NCBI GenBank assembly: GCA_046160305.1
Contig: JBJXGX010000160.1
Span: 10,885-74,884 of the forward strand
DNA length: 64,000 bases
Source: SHXR01 sp046160305
GTDB lineage: Bacteria; Pseudomonadota; Gammaproteobacteria; Burkholderiales; SG8-39
Direction: 5' to 3'
The stretch's first letter is position 1; every line of letters starts with the position of its first letter. The notes below the pieces were generated by a model that saw only the letters and a list, made by a program, of their open reading frames with translations, searched no databases and was not told the DNA's origin. Of this stretch, positions 16,728 to 25,700 are shown one piece after another. The position numbers and the translations under genes were made by a program.

Positions 16728-17474
16728 ATGCCAAGAAGCGTCGTCGCACGCATGGATGCCGTCGTGGATGCGTTCGCCACCCGGTGCCGGTTCTTTCGTG
16801 AGCCGATGACCAAGTCGCGCGCGCAGATGTTCGCGATGCAGCATCGCCTGAATACCCGCCAGCGCAACTCAGTCCTGAAGCTCAAGGTTGCGACCAACTG
16901 CACCGACTGGGACACGCGCATTCGCATCCTGAAAGCATGCAGTGAAGAGGTGATCGCCGATCATGAGCACGGCGGTGGACGCGCGCACTGGCAGATCCTC
17001 GAAGACCTTGGCGTGCGCATCGGTCTGCGGCGCTTGCAGCTCCAGAAGGCGACGCCGTTGCCCTCCACGCAACTTTGCTGGGCGGCCTGGGAAGGGCTCA
17101 TGGCGAACAAGCATTGGCTCGAAGGTATCGTTGCCAACACGTGCGCCGAGCGCGTCAATGTGCCCGGTTACGGTACCGGCCTCTTCAAGCGACGCGGCTG
17201 GTTCGGTGTGGAGCGGCAACGCTGGGGCCGGCTGTTTGCGCTCGCGAACGATGAAATGGAATTCTTCTCGCTGCATGAAGAGGCGGACATCGAGCATTCG
17301 AACATGGGGTGGAAGGCCGTTGAGCGGTTTGCCCGCGAGCTGCACATGGAAGATGCGGTGGTCACCGCCTGTGAACGCAATCTCTTCGTCTGGGAGCACT
17401 ACCTGAATGGCATCGCGGCCGGCGGGGACGCGCTCGCTCGCGAACAACGCGCAGCGGGACGCGCGCGATCATGA
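16728..17474 (+). CDS. Heme-oxygenase-fold (TenA/PqqC-like) putative metal-dependent oxidase
   Basis: 248 residues, ATG 16728. The helical layout and spaced acidic/His residues fit the heme-oxygenase-like superfamily: 'CSEEVIADHEHGGGRAHWQILEDLG' (Glu and two His in the first pair of helices), 'STQLCWAAWEGLMANKHWLEGIVAN' and 'FFSLHEEADIEHSNMGWKAVERFA' (His, Glu, Asp, His in the last helices). This pattern is what is known for non-heme diiron oxidases/oxygenases (HDO) and for TenA/PqqC relatives. No thiamin or PQQ genes are nearby. The function is unassigned. An N-terminal basic, Arg-rich segment of about 45 residues precedes the core. Confidence 0.6.
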   Translation: MPRSVVARMDAVVDAFATRCRFFREPMTKSRAQMFAMQHRLNTRQRNSVLKLKVATNCTDWDTRIRILKACSEEVIADHEHGGGRAHWQILEDLGVRIGLRRLQLQKATPLPSTQLCWAAWEGLMANKHWLEGIVANTCAERVNVPGYGTGLFKRRGWFGVERQRWGRLFALANDEMEFFSLHEEADIEHSNMGWKAVERFARELHMEDAVVTACERNLFVWEHYLNGIAAGGDALAREQRAAGRARS

Positions 17475-17530
17475 GGAAAGTGTTCCTGAGCAAAGAGTGA
17501 TGCTCCGGCAACCACGACGGCTCCAGCCTG

Positions 17531-17548
17531 CCCCCGCGAAGGCGGGGG
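17531..17548 (+). terminator. GC-rich hairpin after the heme-oxygenase-fold gene
   Basis: CCCCCGC (17531-17537), loop GAAG and GCGGGGG (17542-17548): a perfect 7-bp stem 57 bp after the stop codon. It is not followed by a T-run, so it may be a REP-type repeat rather than a true terminator. Confidence 0.4.
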
Positions 17549-17649
17549 ACACGACGGTTCACGGAAAGGCGCTTGCATTGTGGGATCAGGCGACGCGTCG
17601 TGTCCGTCGAGTCGTCGTGTTGGATCTTGATCTTAAGGGTTAGGGTGCA

Positions 17650-18609
17650 ATGAAGCGTCTCCTTGCTTGCGCGATGCTCGCGATCGCCTGCGCTGTTCCG
17701 GCGGTGTTTGCCCAATACCCGGCTAAGCCGATCCGCTTCGTCGCGCCGATTCCGCCTGGCGGCGGCCCCGACATCATTGGTCGCCTCGTGGCGAGCAAGC
17801 TCTTCGAAGGGTCGGGCTATCAGGTGATCGTCGAGAATCGGGTCGGCGGGAACGGCATCGTCGCGGGCGAATATGTCGCGAGGGCGCAGCCCGACGGCTA
17901 TACGCTATTGCTTGGCATGGATAGCCTGCTTACGATCAATCCGCACGTGTATCGCAAGATGCCGTTCGATCCGCTCAGGGATCTCACGCCGGTGGCAAGC
18001 CTCGTATCGAATGGATTCTTCCTTGCGCTCAATCCGCAGGTGCCCGCGCGATCTTTGGCGGAATTCATCGCGCACGCAAAGAAGGCCGATCCACCGTTGC
18101 AATACGCATCCGGTGGAAATGGCAGTCAACATCACTTGACGATGGAGCGGCTGAAGGCACGCGCGGGATTCGAGATGGTGCATGTGCCGTACAAGGGCGG
18201 GTCACCCGCGACGACTGCTACCGTTGCGGGCGAGGTTTCCTCGATGATGTCGGGCACCTCCAACGCCGGCCAGATCCGGGCCGGCAAGCTGCGGGCGATT
18301 GCCTACACCGGGCGGGCGCGCTCCTCGATCCTGCCCGATGTGCCCGCCATCGCCGAGTCGTTTCCCGGTTTCGAGATGACACAGTGGTACGCGATTCTCG
18401 GACCGATCGGCATGCCGGAACCCGTGCTCGTTCAGTTGCGTGGCGAAATCGCGAAAGTGCTGCGCATGCCCGAGATGATCGAGCGGCTCAAGTTGGCCGG
18501 CGGAGTGGAGCCGTGGATCACGACGCCGTCGGAATTCGAGGCGGCCATCCGCGCCGACTACGAGAAGAACGCGAAACTCGTCCGGGACATCGGGATCAAG
18601 ATCGATTGA
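17650..18609 (+). CDS. Bug/TctC family tripartite tricarboxylate transporter substrate-binding protein
   Basis: 319 residues with the signal peptide MKRLLACAMLAIACAVPAVFAQ. The hallmark 'YPAKPIRFVAPIPPGGGPDIIGRLVA' opens the mature protein, followed by 'QVIVENRVGGNGIVAGEYVARAQPDGYTLLLG', 'MVHVPYKGGSPATTATVAGEVSSM' and 'GKLRAIAYTGRARSSILPDVPAIAE'. It is a periplasmic receptor that binds carboxylated compounds. No tctA/tctB permease genes adjoin it, so it is one of four orphan Bug proteins in the window. Neighbours give no ligand hint. Confidence 0.88.
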   Translation: MKRLLACAMLAIACAVPAVFAQYPAKPIRFVAPIPPGGGPDIIGRLVASKLFEGSGYQVIVENRVGGNGIVAGEYVARAQPDGYTLLLGMDSLLTINPHVYRKMPFDPLRDLTPVASLVSNGFFLALNPQVPARSLAEFIAHAKKADPPLQYASGGNGSQHHLTMERLKARAGFEMVHVPYKGGSPATTATVAGEVSSMMSGTSNAGQIRAGKLRAIAYTGRARSSILPDVPAIAESFPGFEMTQWYAILGPIGMPEPVLVQLRGEIAKVLRMPEMIERLKLAGGVEPWITTPSEFEAAIRADYEKNAKLVRDIGIKID

Positions 18610-18783
18610 TCCGCAGGAGCGGGCGATGGGTCAACCATGCTCGGGACTCGGCCGTTGCATAGTGACCGCCCTGTGCCCCGTACCCACCCGTGAGAACCCT
18701 GCGTGGTTTGCTGCGCGCGGATTCCTTGATTCCTAGTATGATCGCGCGCTTTTGCCGGTCGCTCTTTCACTGCCCCCACGCCA

Positions 18784-20856
18784 ATGGCCGCCACTGCCGC
18801 ACCCCAATCCATCGCGCAAGCGCCCGCGAGCTCGTCGATCCGGCCCTACGCCATCACGATCTTCCTGTCGGCGTTCCTGCTCTTCCTGGTCCAACCGATC
18901 ATCGCGAAGCAGATCCTTCCATGGTTCGGCGGGTCGGCGGCGGTGTGGACCACCTGCCTCGTCTTCTTCCAGAGCATCCTGCTCGCGGGCTATGCGTATG
19001 CGGACGTGACCAACCGCCTCGGGCTGCGCCGGCAGACGATCCTGCATATCGCGCTCCTTTTCCTGTCGCTGCTGACGCTTCCCATCATCGCGTCCTCGGG
19101 ATGGAAACCCGCCGGCGAGGAAGAGCCGATCGGCCGTATTCTCTTGTTGTTGCTCGCCACGATCGGCCTGCCGTATTTTCTGCTGGCCACCACGACGCCG
19201 CTCCTGCAGGCCTGGTACTGGCGGCGATTCGAGGCGGCGGTCCCGTATCGATTGTTCGCGTTGTCGAACTTCGCTTCGCTCCTCGCCCTGTTCGGGTTCC
19301 CGGTGTTGCTGGAGCCGTTCCTCTCGCTCCCGCATCTTGGCTGGACGTGGTCGGGCCTCTACGCAGCGTTCGTGGTGATCTGTGCCGGCACCGGCTGGAT
19401 GTCGCTCCGCGCCTCCGAAAGTGAAGGCATCGCGAAGACATCGGCATCCGCGCCGACAGCGGGTGCTGCGGTGGCCGCGCCGCCGTCGGCCGTCCTGCAA
19501 TTGCTGTGGCTCGTATTGTCGGCGATGGGATCGGTCATGCTGCTCGCCGTGACCAACCACGTCACGCAGAATATTTCCAGCGTGCCGTTCCTCTGGGTGT
19601 TGCCGCTCTCGCTCTATCTCATCACGTTCATCCTTTGCTTCGATCATCCGCGCTGGTACAAACGATGGATCTTCATCGCGCTGCTCGTGCCGGGCATTCC
19701 GGCGATGGCGTACTACCTTCCCAGCCATGATCTGCAATTGGCCGCGATCCTCTATTTCAGCGGCATGTTCGTCGCCTGCATGTTCTGTCATGGCGAGCTC
19801 GCACGGCTGAAACCCGATCCGCGTTACCTCACGCGCTTCTATCTGATGCTCTCATTGGGCGGGGCGATCGGTGCCGTGCTGATCGCGATCGTCGCGCCGC
19901 TCACATTGCGCGGCTACTACGAAATCGGGATCGCACTGGTCGCACTCGCGCTCGTGATGTTCGTGCAGATGCGGGCCATCGTGCCGCGGTTGATTGCGCT
20001 TGGCGCTGCGATTGCAACCGGATACCTGTTCGGCCAGGGCGTGCGCGAGTATCTCGATGATGTGCGCATGATGGAGCGCGATTTCTACGGCGTCGTCCGT
20101 ACGCGCGATCGCAGCAAGCCCGCGCCGTACCGCGCGATGTTGCATGGAAGCATCGTCCATGGCGGTCAACTGCTTGGGGACGATTTCAAGAACACGGCGA
20201 GCGATTACTTCGGGCCGACCTCCGGGTATGGGCGATTGTTCGCGAGCCTCCCGGCGGACAAGCCGCGGAACATCGGCGTCATCGGACTCGGCGCGGGGGT
20301 CATCGCGGCCTATGGGCGCCCGGGCGATACCCTCGTTTTCTACGAGATCAGCCCGAAGGTTGTCGATCTTGCGAAGCGCGAGTTCACCTTTCTCAAGGAC
20401 ACGCACGCCAAGACCGAGCTTGTGATGGGCGATGGGCGTCTCAGCCTGGAACGCGAACCGCCGCGAAAGTACGACATCCTGGGGATCGATGCCTTCTCGG
20501 GGGATTCGATTCCGATGCACCTGGTCACCCGCGAGGCGATGCAGGTGTATGTGAAGCATCTTGCCGACAACGGTGTAATCGTTTTTCAGGCCACGAATCG
20601 CTATGTGAACCTGATGCCCGTCATCAAGCGGCTTGCCGCCGAAGTGGGGATGGAGGCCGTGCTCGTATCGGATTCACCGGAGCACACCAATGGACCGGAG
20701 TATTGGTATTCGTCGACCGATCAGGTGATCGTGACCAAGAACAAGGCGCTCCTGGAAGCACCACGGCTGAAAGAAGCCATCGCGCCGATCGAGGACAACA
20801 TGGCGCTTCCCACATTCACGGATCATCATCACAATCTGTTCCGTATTCTGAAGTAG
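18784..20856 (+). CDS. Fused membrane / spermidine synthase-like protein
   Basis: 690 residues. The N-terminal half has about 10-11 hydrophobic segments (residues 20-430) starting 'PYAITIFLSAFLLFLVQPIIAKQILPWFGG', typical of large fused 'spermidine synthase family' membrane proteins. The C-terminal part (about 480-690) is a Rossmann methyltransferase-like domain: 'IGVIGLGAGVIAAYGRPGDTLVFYEISPKVV', 'LVMGDGRLSLE', 'LGIDAFSGDSIPMHLVT' (catalytic-type Asp) and a polyamine-site-like region. True polyamine synthase activity is uncertain in these fusions. It stands alone, with 174 bp upstream and 366 bp downstream. Confidence 0.8.
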   Translation: MAATAAPQSIAQAPASSSIRPYAITIFLSAFLLFLVQPIIAKQILPWFGGSAAVWTTCLVFFQSILLAGYAYADVTNRLGLRRQTILHIALLFLSLLTLPIIASSGWKPAGEEEPIGRILLLLLATIGLPYFLLATTTPLLQAWYWRRFEAAVPYRLFALSNFASLLALFGFPVLLEPFLSLPHLGWTWSGLYAAFVVICAGTGWMSLRASESEGIAKTSASAPTAGAAVAAPPSAVLQLLWLVLSAMGSVMLLAVTNHVTQNISSVPFLWVLPLSLYLITFILCFDHPRWYKRWIFIALLVPGIPAMAYYLPSHDLQLAAILYFSGMFVACMFCHGELARLKPDPRYLTRFYLMLSLGGAIGAVLIAIVAPLTLRGYYEIGIALVALALVMFVQMRAIVPRLIALGAAIATGYLFGQGVREYLDDVRMMERDFYGVVRTRDRSKPAPYRAMLHGSIVHGGQLLGDDFKNTASDYFGPTSGYGRLFASLPADKPRNIGVIGLGAGVIAAYGRPGDTLVFYEISPKVVDLAKREFTFLKDTHAKTELVMGDGRLSLEREPPRKYDILGIDAFSGDSIPMHLVTREAMQVYVKHLADNGVIVFQATNRYVNLMPVIKRLAAEVGMEAVLVSDSPEHTNGPEYWYSSTDQVIVTKNKALLEAPRLKEAIAPIEDNMALPTFTDHHHNLFRILK

Positions 20857-21222
20857 CGACCGTCGCGGATCAGAACCGGATGGCACGTACGTAAGCGATC
20901 CAGGCCCATTTGCCCGCCATCCTCTCACTCGAGGACGTAGTAATTGGGGTGCCCGTTCGGTCGTTTGCTTGGGCTTAGAGGATTGACCGTTCGCCCTGAG
21001 TTTGTCGAAGGGTGAATGCCGGAGAATTGATAAGCGGACCATCGCGGACCGTCGACACTTGCGTTACCCTTCGACAGGCTCAGGGCGAACGGAGGCTAGA
21101 GCACAAACGGGTCAAGAGCACAAACGGGTCAAGCAGGTGCCATTCGGTTGTAGGTGCTATTTGGTTCAGAAGCATTTCCCACTCCCCCGTTTCGCGCCGG
21201 CCCAATCCACGCGCGTCGCACA
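20857..21222. repeat. Intergenic region with REP-like inverted repeat and tandem repeat
   Basis: 366 bp without a gene. 20987-21013 (CCGTTCGCCCTGAG... ending GAAGGGT) is the near-perfect inverted complement of 21066-21092 (ACCCTTCGACAGG...GCGAACGG), with two mismatches; this is a repeat type common in many proteobacterial genomes. It is followed by a 17-bp unit AGAGCACAAACGGGTCA repeated twice (21098-21131), then two related copies of AGGTGCCATTCGGTTG. It separates genes that converge on the gap. Confidence 0.7.
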
Positions 21223-22095
21223 TCAACCCGCCCTCTTGCTTCGCTCGTAGAGCGGCATCACTTCAGGCAGGTGCCGTTCGATCTCCTTGATGCGATTCGG
21301 GCCGGTAGGGTGGGTCGACAGGAACTGCGGCGGCGCATTCTTGCTGGCCGAGGTCATCTTCTTCCATAGCGACACGCCCGCGCGCGGATCGAAGCCGGCC
21401 CGTGCGGCGAGATCCAGGCCGACAGCGTCGGCGTCCGTTTCATTGTCCCGCGAGAATTTGAGTGTCGCCAGGCCCCCGGCGTGATGAATCAATTCGGCGT
21501 ACTTGCCGCCGCTGATGGCAGCGCCGAGAATCGCCGTGCCGAATCGCGTGATGCCGTTCTTGGCCAGGCGCTCCCGCGCATGCTCGCGCAACGCATGGGC
21601 CACTTCATGACCCATCACGACCGCGACTTCGTCGTCAGTGAGCCGTAGATTTTCCAGAATGCCGGTGTAGAACGCGATCTTGCCGCCGGGCATGCAGAAC
21701 GCATTGATTTGTTTCGAACCGATCAGGTTCACCTCCCATTTCCACGATGCGGCCTGCGGATTGAAGCGATGGGCGTGCCGGGTGATGCGGTCGGCGATGG
21801 CCCGCAATCGGATGACCTGCGGATGATGGTCCGGCGCAAGCGCCCCTTTCGAACGGGCGCCCGCGGTCATCTGGTGATACTGCTCGCTCGCGGTACGCTC
21901 GAGTTGCTCGGCGGGAATGAGCTTTCGCCAAACCGAAGGGCTGTCCACTTGCACGCCATCGGCTTTGCTTGCGGCCCGCGACTCCGTTGCCTTGCTTGCC
22001 GGCTGCGATTCAGTGGTCTTGCTTGCGGGCTGCGCAGTGACCACCGGGCATGCCGCAAGCATGACCAAAGCAGCAAAGAGCGCATGATGATTCAT
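21223..22095 (-). CDS. Secreted M48-family zinc metalloprotease
   Basis: 290 residues from ATG 22095, which has AAAGGA 10 nt upstream; an ATG at 22107 would add four residues. The N-terminus MNHHALFAALVMLAACPVV is a lipoprotein-like or Sec signal (LAAC lipobox). It is followed by a low-complexity linker of three ASK(T/A)TES-type repeats. The protease domain has 'EVAVVMGHEVAHALREHARERL' (HExxH zinc site), a third ligand Glu in 'SRDNETDADAVGLDLAARAGFDP', and the C-terminal 'FLSTHPTGPNRIKEIERHLP' motif. It matches the LoiP/YcaL/BepA-type envelope quality-control proteases, which lack the membrane segments of HtpX. Confidence 0.88.
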   Translation of the reverse strand: MNHHALFAALVMLAACPVVTAQPASKTTESQPASKATESRAASKADGVQVDSPSVWRKLIPAEQLERTASEQYHQMTAGARSKGALAPDHHPQVIRLRAIADRITRHAHRFNPQAASWKWEVNLIGSKQINAFCMPGGKIAFYTGILENLRLTDDEVAVVMGHEVAHALREHARERLAKNGITRFGTAILGAAISGGKYAELIHHAGGLATLKFSRDNETDADAVGLDLAARAGFDPRAGVSLWKKMTSASKNAPPQFLSTHPTGPNRIKEIERHLPEVMPLYERSKRAG

Positions 22096-22245
22096 GACCG
22101 TAAGCATCCTTTGACCCGAAGTGCGATCACGGAGGCAAAGTGGGGGCGGGCGGTGGGCATTGCAAGCCCGATCGGGCGGATGGCGGCGTAATCATGGTCG
22201 CCAAGGCGCGGTAACATCGGTGTTTTATACGCGGATGATCCACTC

Positions 22246-22698
22246 ATGGCGGGACTCTACTTCGAAGAATTCGAGATCGGGCGTACGTTCGACCATCCAT
22301 GGACGCGCACCGTCACCGAGATGGACAACATTCTATTCTCCAGTCTGACCATGAATGTGCAGCCGCTTCATATCGACGCCCACTTCGCGGCCAAGACCGA
22401 GTTCGGCAAGCCGCTCGTGAACAGCATTTTCACGCTCGGGCTCATGATCGGGATATCGGTGAACGATACGACCGTCGGCACCACGATCGGCAATCTCGGC
22501 ATGACCGAGGTGAAATTTCCCAAGCCGGTTTTTCACGGCGACACGCTGCATGCGCGCACGAAGGTGCTCGCCAAGCGTGAAAGCAAATCCTGGCCGGATG
22601 CGGGGATCGTTGAGTTCGAACACGTCTGCCTGAATCAAGATGACCAGATCGTGGCGACCTGCAAGCGGTCGGCGTTCATGCGAAAGCATCCGAAATGA
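22246..22698 (+). CDS. MaoC-family dehydratase (mesaconyl-CoA hydratase-like)
   Basis: 150 residues, a single hot-dog fold. 'LYFEEFEIGRTFDHPWTRTVTEMDNILFSSLTMNVQPLHIDAHFAAKTEFGKPLVNSIFTLGLMIG' has the hydratase 2 layout, with the N...H (MNVQPLHID) catalytic pair. The stop overlaps the next start (ATGA, 22695-22698), so hydratase and lyase are translationally coupled. Such MaoC-plus-CitE-like pairs act on mesaconyl-/malyl-/citramalyl-CoA esters in known pathways. It probably hydrates an enoyl-CoA whose product the lyase then cleaves. Confidence 0.82.
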   Translation: MAGLYFEEFEIGRTFDHPWTRTVTEMDNILFSSLTMNVQPLHIDAHFAAKTEFGKPLVNSIFTLGLMIGISVNDTTVGTTIGNLGMTEVKFPKPVFHGDTLHARTKVLAKRESKSWPDAGIVEFEHVCLNQDDQIVATCKRSAFMRKHPK

Positions 22699-23552
22699 GC
22701 CGCTCACTTCTCTTTGTTCCCGGCGATAGTCCGCGCAAGTTCGAGAAGGCGGCCGGTGGCGACGCCGACGGTTTGATTCTCGATCTGGAAGATTCCGTCG
22801 CGCCCGACACGAAAGCGGAAGCGCGCAGTCTGGTGCGCCAAATGCTTGCGCAAGGCGCGCCGGGCAAGCAATTGTGGGTGCGGATGAATGCGCTCGACAC
22901 CGGCTTATCGCTCGATGATCTGGCGGCAGTCGTTCCCGGCAAGCCTTTTGGAATCCTGTTGCCCAAGAGCCGCAATGGAGAGGACCTGCGCGAGGTGTCG
23001 CACTATCTCGATGCGCTCGAAGCGGCATCCGCCATCACGCGTGGATCGATCAAGATTCTCGCGATCGCCACCGAGCTTGGCAGTGCAATGTTCGGGCTGG
23101 GGACGTATGCGAATGTCACCTCGCGTTTATGGGGCATTACCTGGGGCGCGGAGGATCTTTCCGCTGATCTGGGCGTGATGACCAAGATCGTGGACGGCGT
23201 CTACACCGACGCCTTCCGTATCGCCCGTGCAATGTGTCTTTACGCGGCGGCGAATGCTGGCGTACGTGCGCTTGATACCGTGTGCGTCGATATCGACAAC
23301 ATCGAGGTCGCCAAGCGTGAATCGGCCGAGGCGCGGCGCGACGGATTCGCGGGAAAACTTTCGATTCATCCGAAGCATGTGCCGGTGATCAATGCGGCGT
23401 TCACGCCGGGCTCGGACGAGATCGACTGGGCGAAAAAAATTGTCGCGGCGTTCGCGGGGAAGCCCAACACCGGTGCGTTCAAGATGGATGGCAAGATGAT
23501 CGATCGGCCGCACCTTCGCGCCGCGCGCCGGATACTTGGCATTGCGGAATGA
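22695..23552 (+). CDS. HpcH/HpaI (CitE-like) CoA-ester lyase
   Basis: 285 residues. 'RSLLFVPGDSPRKFEKAAGGDADGLILDLEDSVAPDTKAEAR' (Mg and CoA-binding acidic residues), 'LWVRMNALDTGL', 'GILLPKSRN', 'ILAIATELGSAMFGL', 'LWGITWGAEDLSADLG' and 'GKLSIHPKHVPVINAAFTP' are the family blocks. It is a TIM-barrel C-C lyase for acyl-CoA esters such as malyl-, citramalyl- or citryl-CoA. It is coupled to the MaoC dehydratase by a 4-bp overlap. The exact substrate is not decided by sequence alone. Confidence 0.85.
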   Translation: MSRSLLFVPGDSPRKFEKAAGGDADGLILDLEDSVAPDTKAEARSLVRQMLAQGAPGKQLWVRMNALDTGLSLDDLAAVVPGKPFGILLPKSRNGEDLREVSHYLDALEAASAITRGSIKILAIATELGSAMFGLGTYANVTSRLWGITWGAEDLSADLGVMTKIVDGVYTDAFRIARAMCLYAAANAGVRALDTVCVDIDNIEVAKRESAEARRDGFAGKLSIHPKHVPVINAAFTPGSDEIDWAKKIVAAFAGKPNTGAFKMDGKMIDRPHLRAARRILGIAE

Positions 23553-23664
23553 ACCAGGCGCGCTCGAATCCAAAATGTAATGGCATTTCGCATTACGCCT
23601 TGCCTCGAATGCAGGGAATAGTTAGCCTTGGGTTGCGCCAATTCTCAGACGAGGGACTCGACCG

Positions 23665-24669
23665 ATGATGCTCGACGTATTCAACCACTTCATGCCGAAA
23701 ACGATTTTCGATCGATTGAGCGATCTGGTTCCAGGTCATATCGCGCTCTCCGCGTTTCCCGGGCTGCCCACTCTCTGGGACACGAACGCACGCCTTCGCC
23801 TGATGGATGAGTTCGGCGACTACCAGCAGGTGCTGTCGCTGTCCAATCCGCCGATCGAAGTGCTCGGATCCGCCACCGTGACGCCTGAGCTCGCGCGCAT
23901 CGCGAACGATGGCCTGGCGGAGTTATGCCGCAAACATCCAGACCAGTTCCCCTGTTTCATCGCCTCGATGCCGATGAACAATGCCGAGGCATGTCTGGTC
24001 GAAATCGATCGGACGATCAATCAACTGGGTGCCCGCGGTATCCAGGTGTTCACCAATGTTCTTGGCAAGCCATTGAGCGCACCGGAGTTCAGGCCGATCT
24101 TTCAAGCGATGGCGAAGCATGATCTGCCGGTCTGGATCCATCCGATCCGGGGGCCGCAGTTCTCCGATTATTCGAGCGAGCAGAAATCCGAGGACGAAAT
24201 CTGGTTCACATTCGGATGGCCCTACGAGACGACGGCGTGCGTGACCCGGCTCATTTTTTCCGGGATCTACGACGAGCTGCCAAGCCTCAAGATCATCACG
24301 CATCACATGGGCGGGATGATTCCGTATTTCGCCGCGAAGATCGAGCTTGGCTTCGATCAGATATTCAACGGCTCGCCGTCGCTGAACCCGGCGGCGATCA
24401 AGGCAGGACTCAAGAAGCCGCTGATCGATTACTACCACATGCTCTATGCCGACACGGCGCTGAACGGTAGCGCGAATGCGACGCGATGCGGGCACGCGTT
24501 CTTCGAGACCGACCATTCAGTGTTTGCAACCGACGCGCCATTCGATGCCGAGCAAGGACGTACGCTGATCGGATCGACGATCAAGGCGGTGCGCGCGCTG
24601 CCGATTCCGAAGGTGGAGCAGGATAAGATTCTGTCGGGGAATGCGCGGAAGCTGCTCAGGCTTAACTAG
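23665..24669 (+). CDS. Amidohydrolase 2 (ACMSD/decarboxylase-like) family protein
   Basis: 334 residues, ATG ATG start at 23665. The C-terminal barrel has 'LPVWIHPIRGPQFSDY' (metal His), 'LKIITHHMGGMIPYFAAKIE' (His), and 'FATDAPFDAEQGR' (metal Asp), typical of amidohydrolase-related decarboxylases and hydratases such as ACMSD and gamma-resorcylate decarboxylase. The first metal motif, normally DxHxH, reads DVFNHF, leaving one His. That variant recurs in part of the family and may change the metal site. It is 112 bp downstream of the lyase with a small hairpin between (23576-23595). Confidence 0.8.
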   Translation: MMLDVFNHFMPKTIFDRLSDLVPGHIALSAFPGLPTLWDTNARLRLMDEFGDYQQVLSLSNPPIEVLGSATVTPELARIANDGLAELCRKHPDQFPCFIASMPMNNAEACLVEIDRTINQLGARGIQVFTNVLGKPLSAPEFRPIFQAMAKHDLPVWIHPIRGPQFSDYSSEQKSEDEIWFTFGWPYETTACVTRLIFSGIYDELPSLKIITHHMGGMIPYFAAKIELGFDQIFNGSPSLNPAAIKAGLKKPLIDYYHMLYADTALNGSANATRCGHAFFETDHSVFATDAPFDAEQGRTLIGSTIKAVRALPIPKVEQDKILSGNARKLLRLN

Positions 24670-24681
24670 ATCTCTCGATCT

Positions 24682-24855
24682 TCACCACGGAGGACGCAGA
24701 GGACACAGAGGAAGGACACAGCGAGGACCGGCGTGCGCGCAGTGTTCGTGGGACATCGCCGGCACGCGATTGCACATACCCATCTCGCGGGGATTGGGCC
24801 AACGAACGCCTTCTCAACAATAGCCACTGCGCCCTCTGCGTCCCCTGTGGTTCAA
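24682..24855. repeat. Imperfect inverted repeat, family A (ACCACGGAGGACGCAGAGG)
   Basis: Left arm TCACCACGGAGGACGCAGAG, with further GGACACAGAGG, from 24682. The right arm is CCCTCTGCGTCCCCTGTGG with TTCAA to about 24855. The arms pair imperfectly over about 30 bp across a loop of about 118 bp. It fills the gap between the amidohydrolase and the dienelactone hydrolase. Same family as 9569-9725. Confidence 0.65.
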
Positions 24856-24875
24856 TTTTCAGTTGGAGCATCTCG

Positions 24876-25574
24876 ATGCGTACGCAGAACATCAAAGTTC
24901 CCATGCGAGACGGCACCATGGGTGCCTACCTCGCGATTCCTGATCGCACCCCGGTGGGTGCGGTCATCGCCATCATGGAGATCTGGGGTGTCAACGACAC
25001 CATGCGTCATCATGCGCATGAGTTCGCCGAGGCAGGATTTGTATGCCTCGTTCCCGATCTCTTCTGGCGACAAGAGCCTGGTATCGAGTTGTCGGACCAT
25101 GATCCCGATCACGCCAAGAAGGCGTTCGATCTCTACTACGACTTCGACTACGACCTTGGCGTCAAAGACATGGTCGACGCCTGGCGATTTTTGGAGAACA
25201 TGAAAGAGTGCAACGGCAAGGTGGGCGCGGTAGGCTATTGCCTCGGGGGCAAGCTTTGCTATTTGATGTGTTGCCGCACGGACATTCCGTGCGCCGTGGC
25301 CTACTACGGTACCTATATCGAGCACCGCATCAAGGAAGCGCCCAATCTCCACCGACCCTTCATGTTGCACATGGCAATGAAAGATCGCTGGGTGCAGGCC
25401 GAAGTGAACGATCTCATCGAGCGGCGCCTCTCACCCAATCCGCTTGTCACGATCCACAAATACCCGGACGCCGATCACGCGTTCGCGCGCAAAGGCGGCC
25501 GGCCATTCCGGCAGGCGGATGCGGATCGCGCGCTCGGTCTTACCGTCGATTTTTTTCGCCGGCATCTCATCTGA
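24876..25574 (+). CDS. Dienelactone hydrolase family protein
   Basis: 232 residues. 'GTMGAYLAIPDRTPVGAVIAIMEIWGVNDTMRHHAHEFAEAGFVCLVPDLFWR' is the DLH N-terminal signature. The nucleophile is Cys in 'VGAVGYCLGGKLCYLM', with His in 'YPDADHAFARKGG' and an acidic residue in 'MAMKDRWV'. This Cys-His-Asp triad is that of carboxymethylenebutenolidase, which opens dienelactone in halo-aromatic degradation. Family members also act on other esters. No chlorocatechol genes flank it. Confidence 0.87.
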   Translation: MRTQNIKVPMRDGTMGAYLAIPDRTPVGAVIAIMEIWGVNDTMRHHAHEFAEAGFVCLVPDLFWRQEPGIELSDHDPDHAKKAFDLYYDFDYDLGVKDMVDAWRFLENMKECNGKVGAVGYCLGGKLCYLMCCRTDIPCAVAYYGTYIEHRIKEAPNLHRPFMLHMAMKDRWVQAEVNDLIERRLSPNPLVTIHKYPDADHAFARKGGRPFRQADADRALGLTVDFFRRHLI

Positions 25575-25700
25575 TCGGCGGATGACGGCGCTTCGTGTAA
25601 TGGGGCGCGAATGGCCCAATGGCGGTAAAAGTGGCGGTAAAAGAAGTGCTGGCTGTACGAGCGTATCGGGACAGTTAACACCAACAAAGGGGAGGCACCA

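Noticed and set aside
18690..19424. A 244-codon + strand frame overlapping the spermidine synthase-like gene
   Set aside because: It lacks membrane segments and motifs, while the overlapping 690-codon frame has both.
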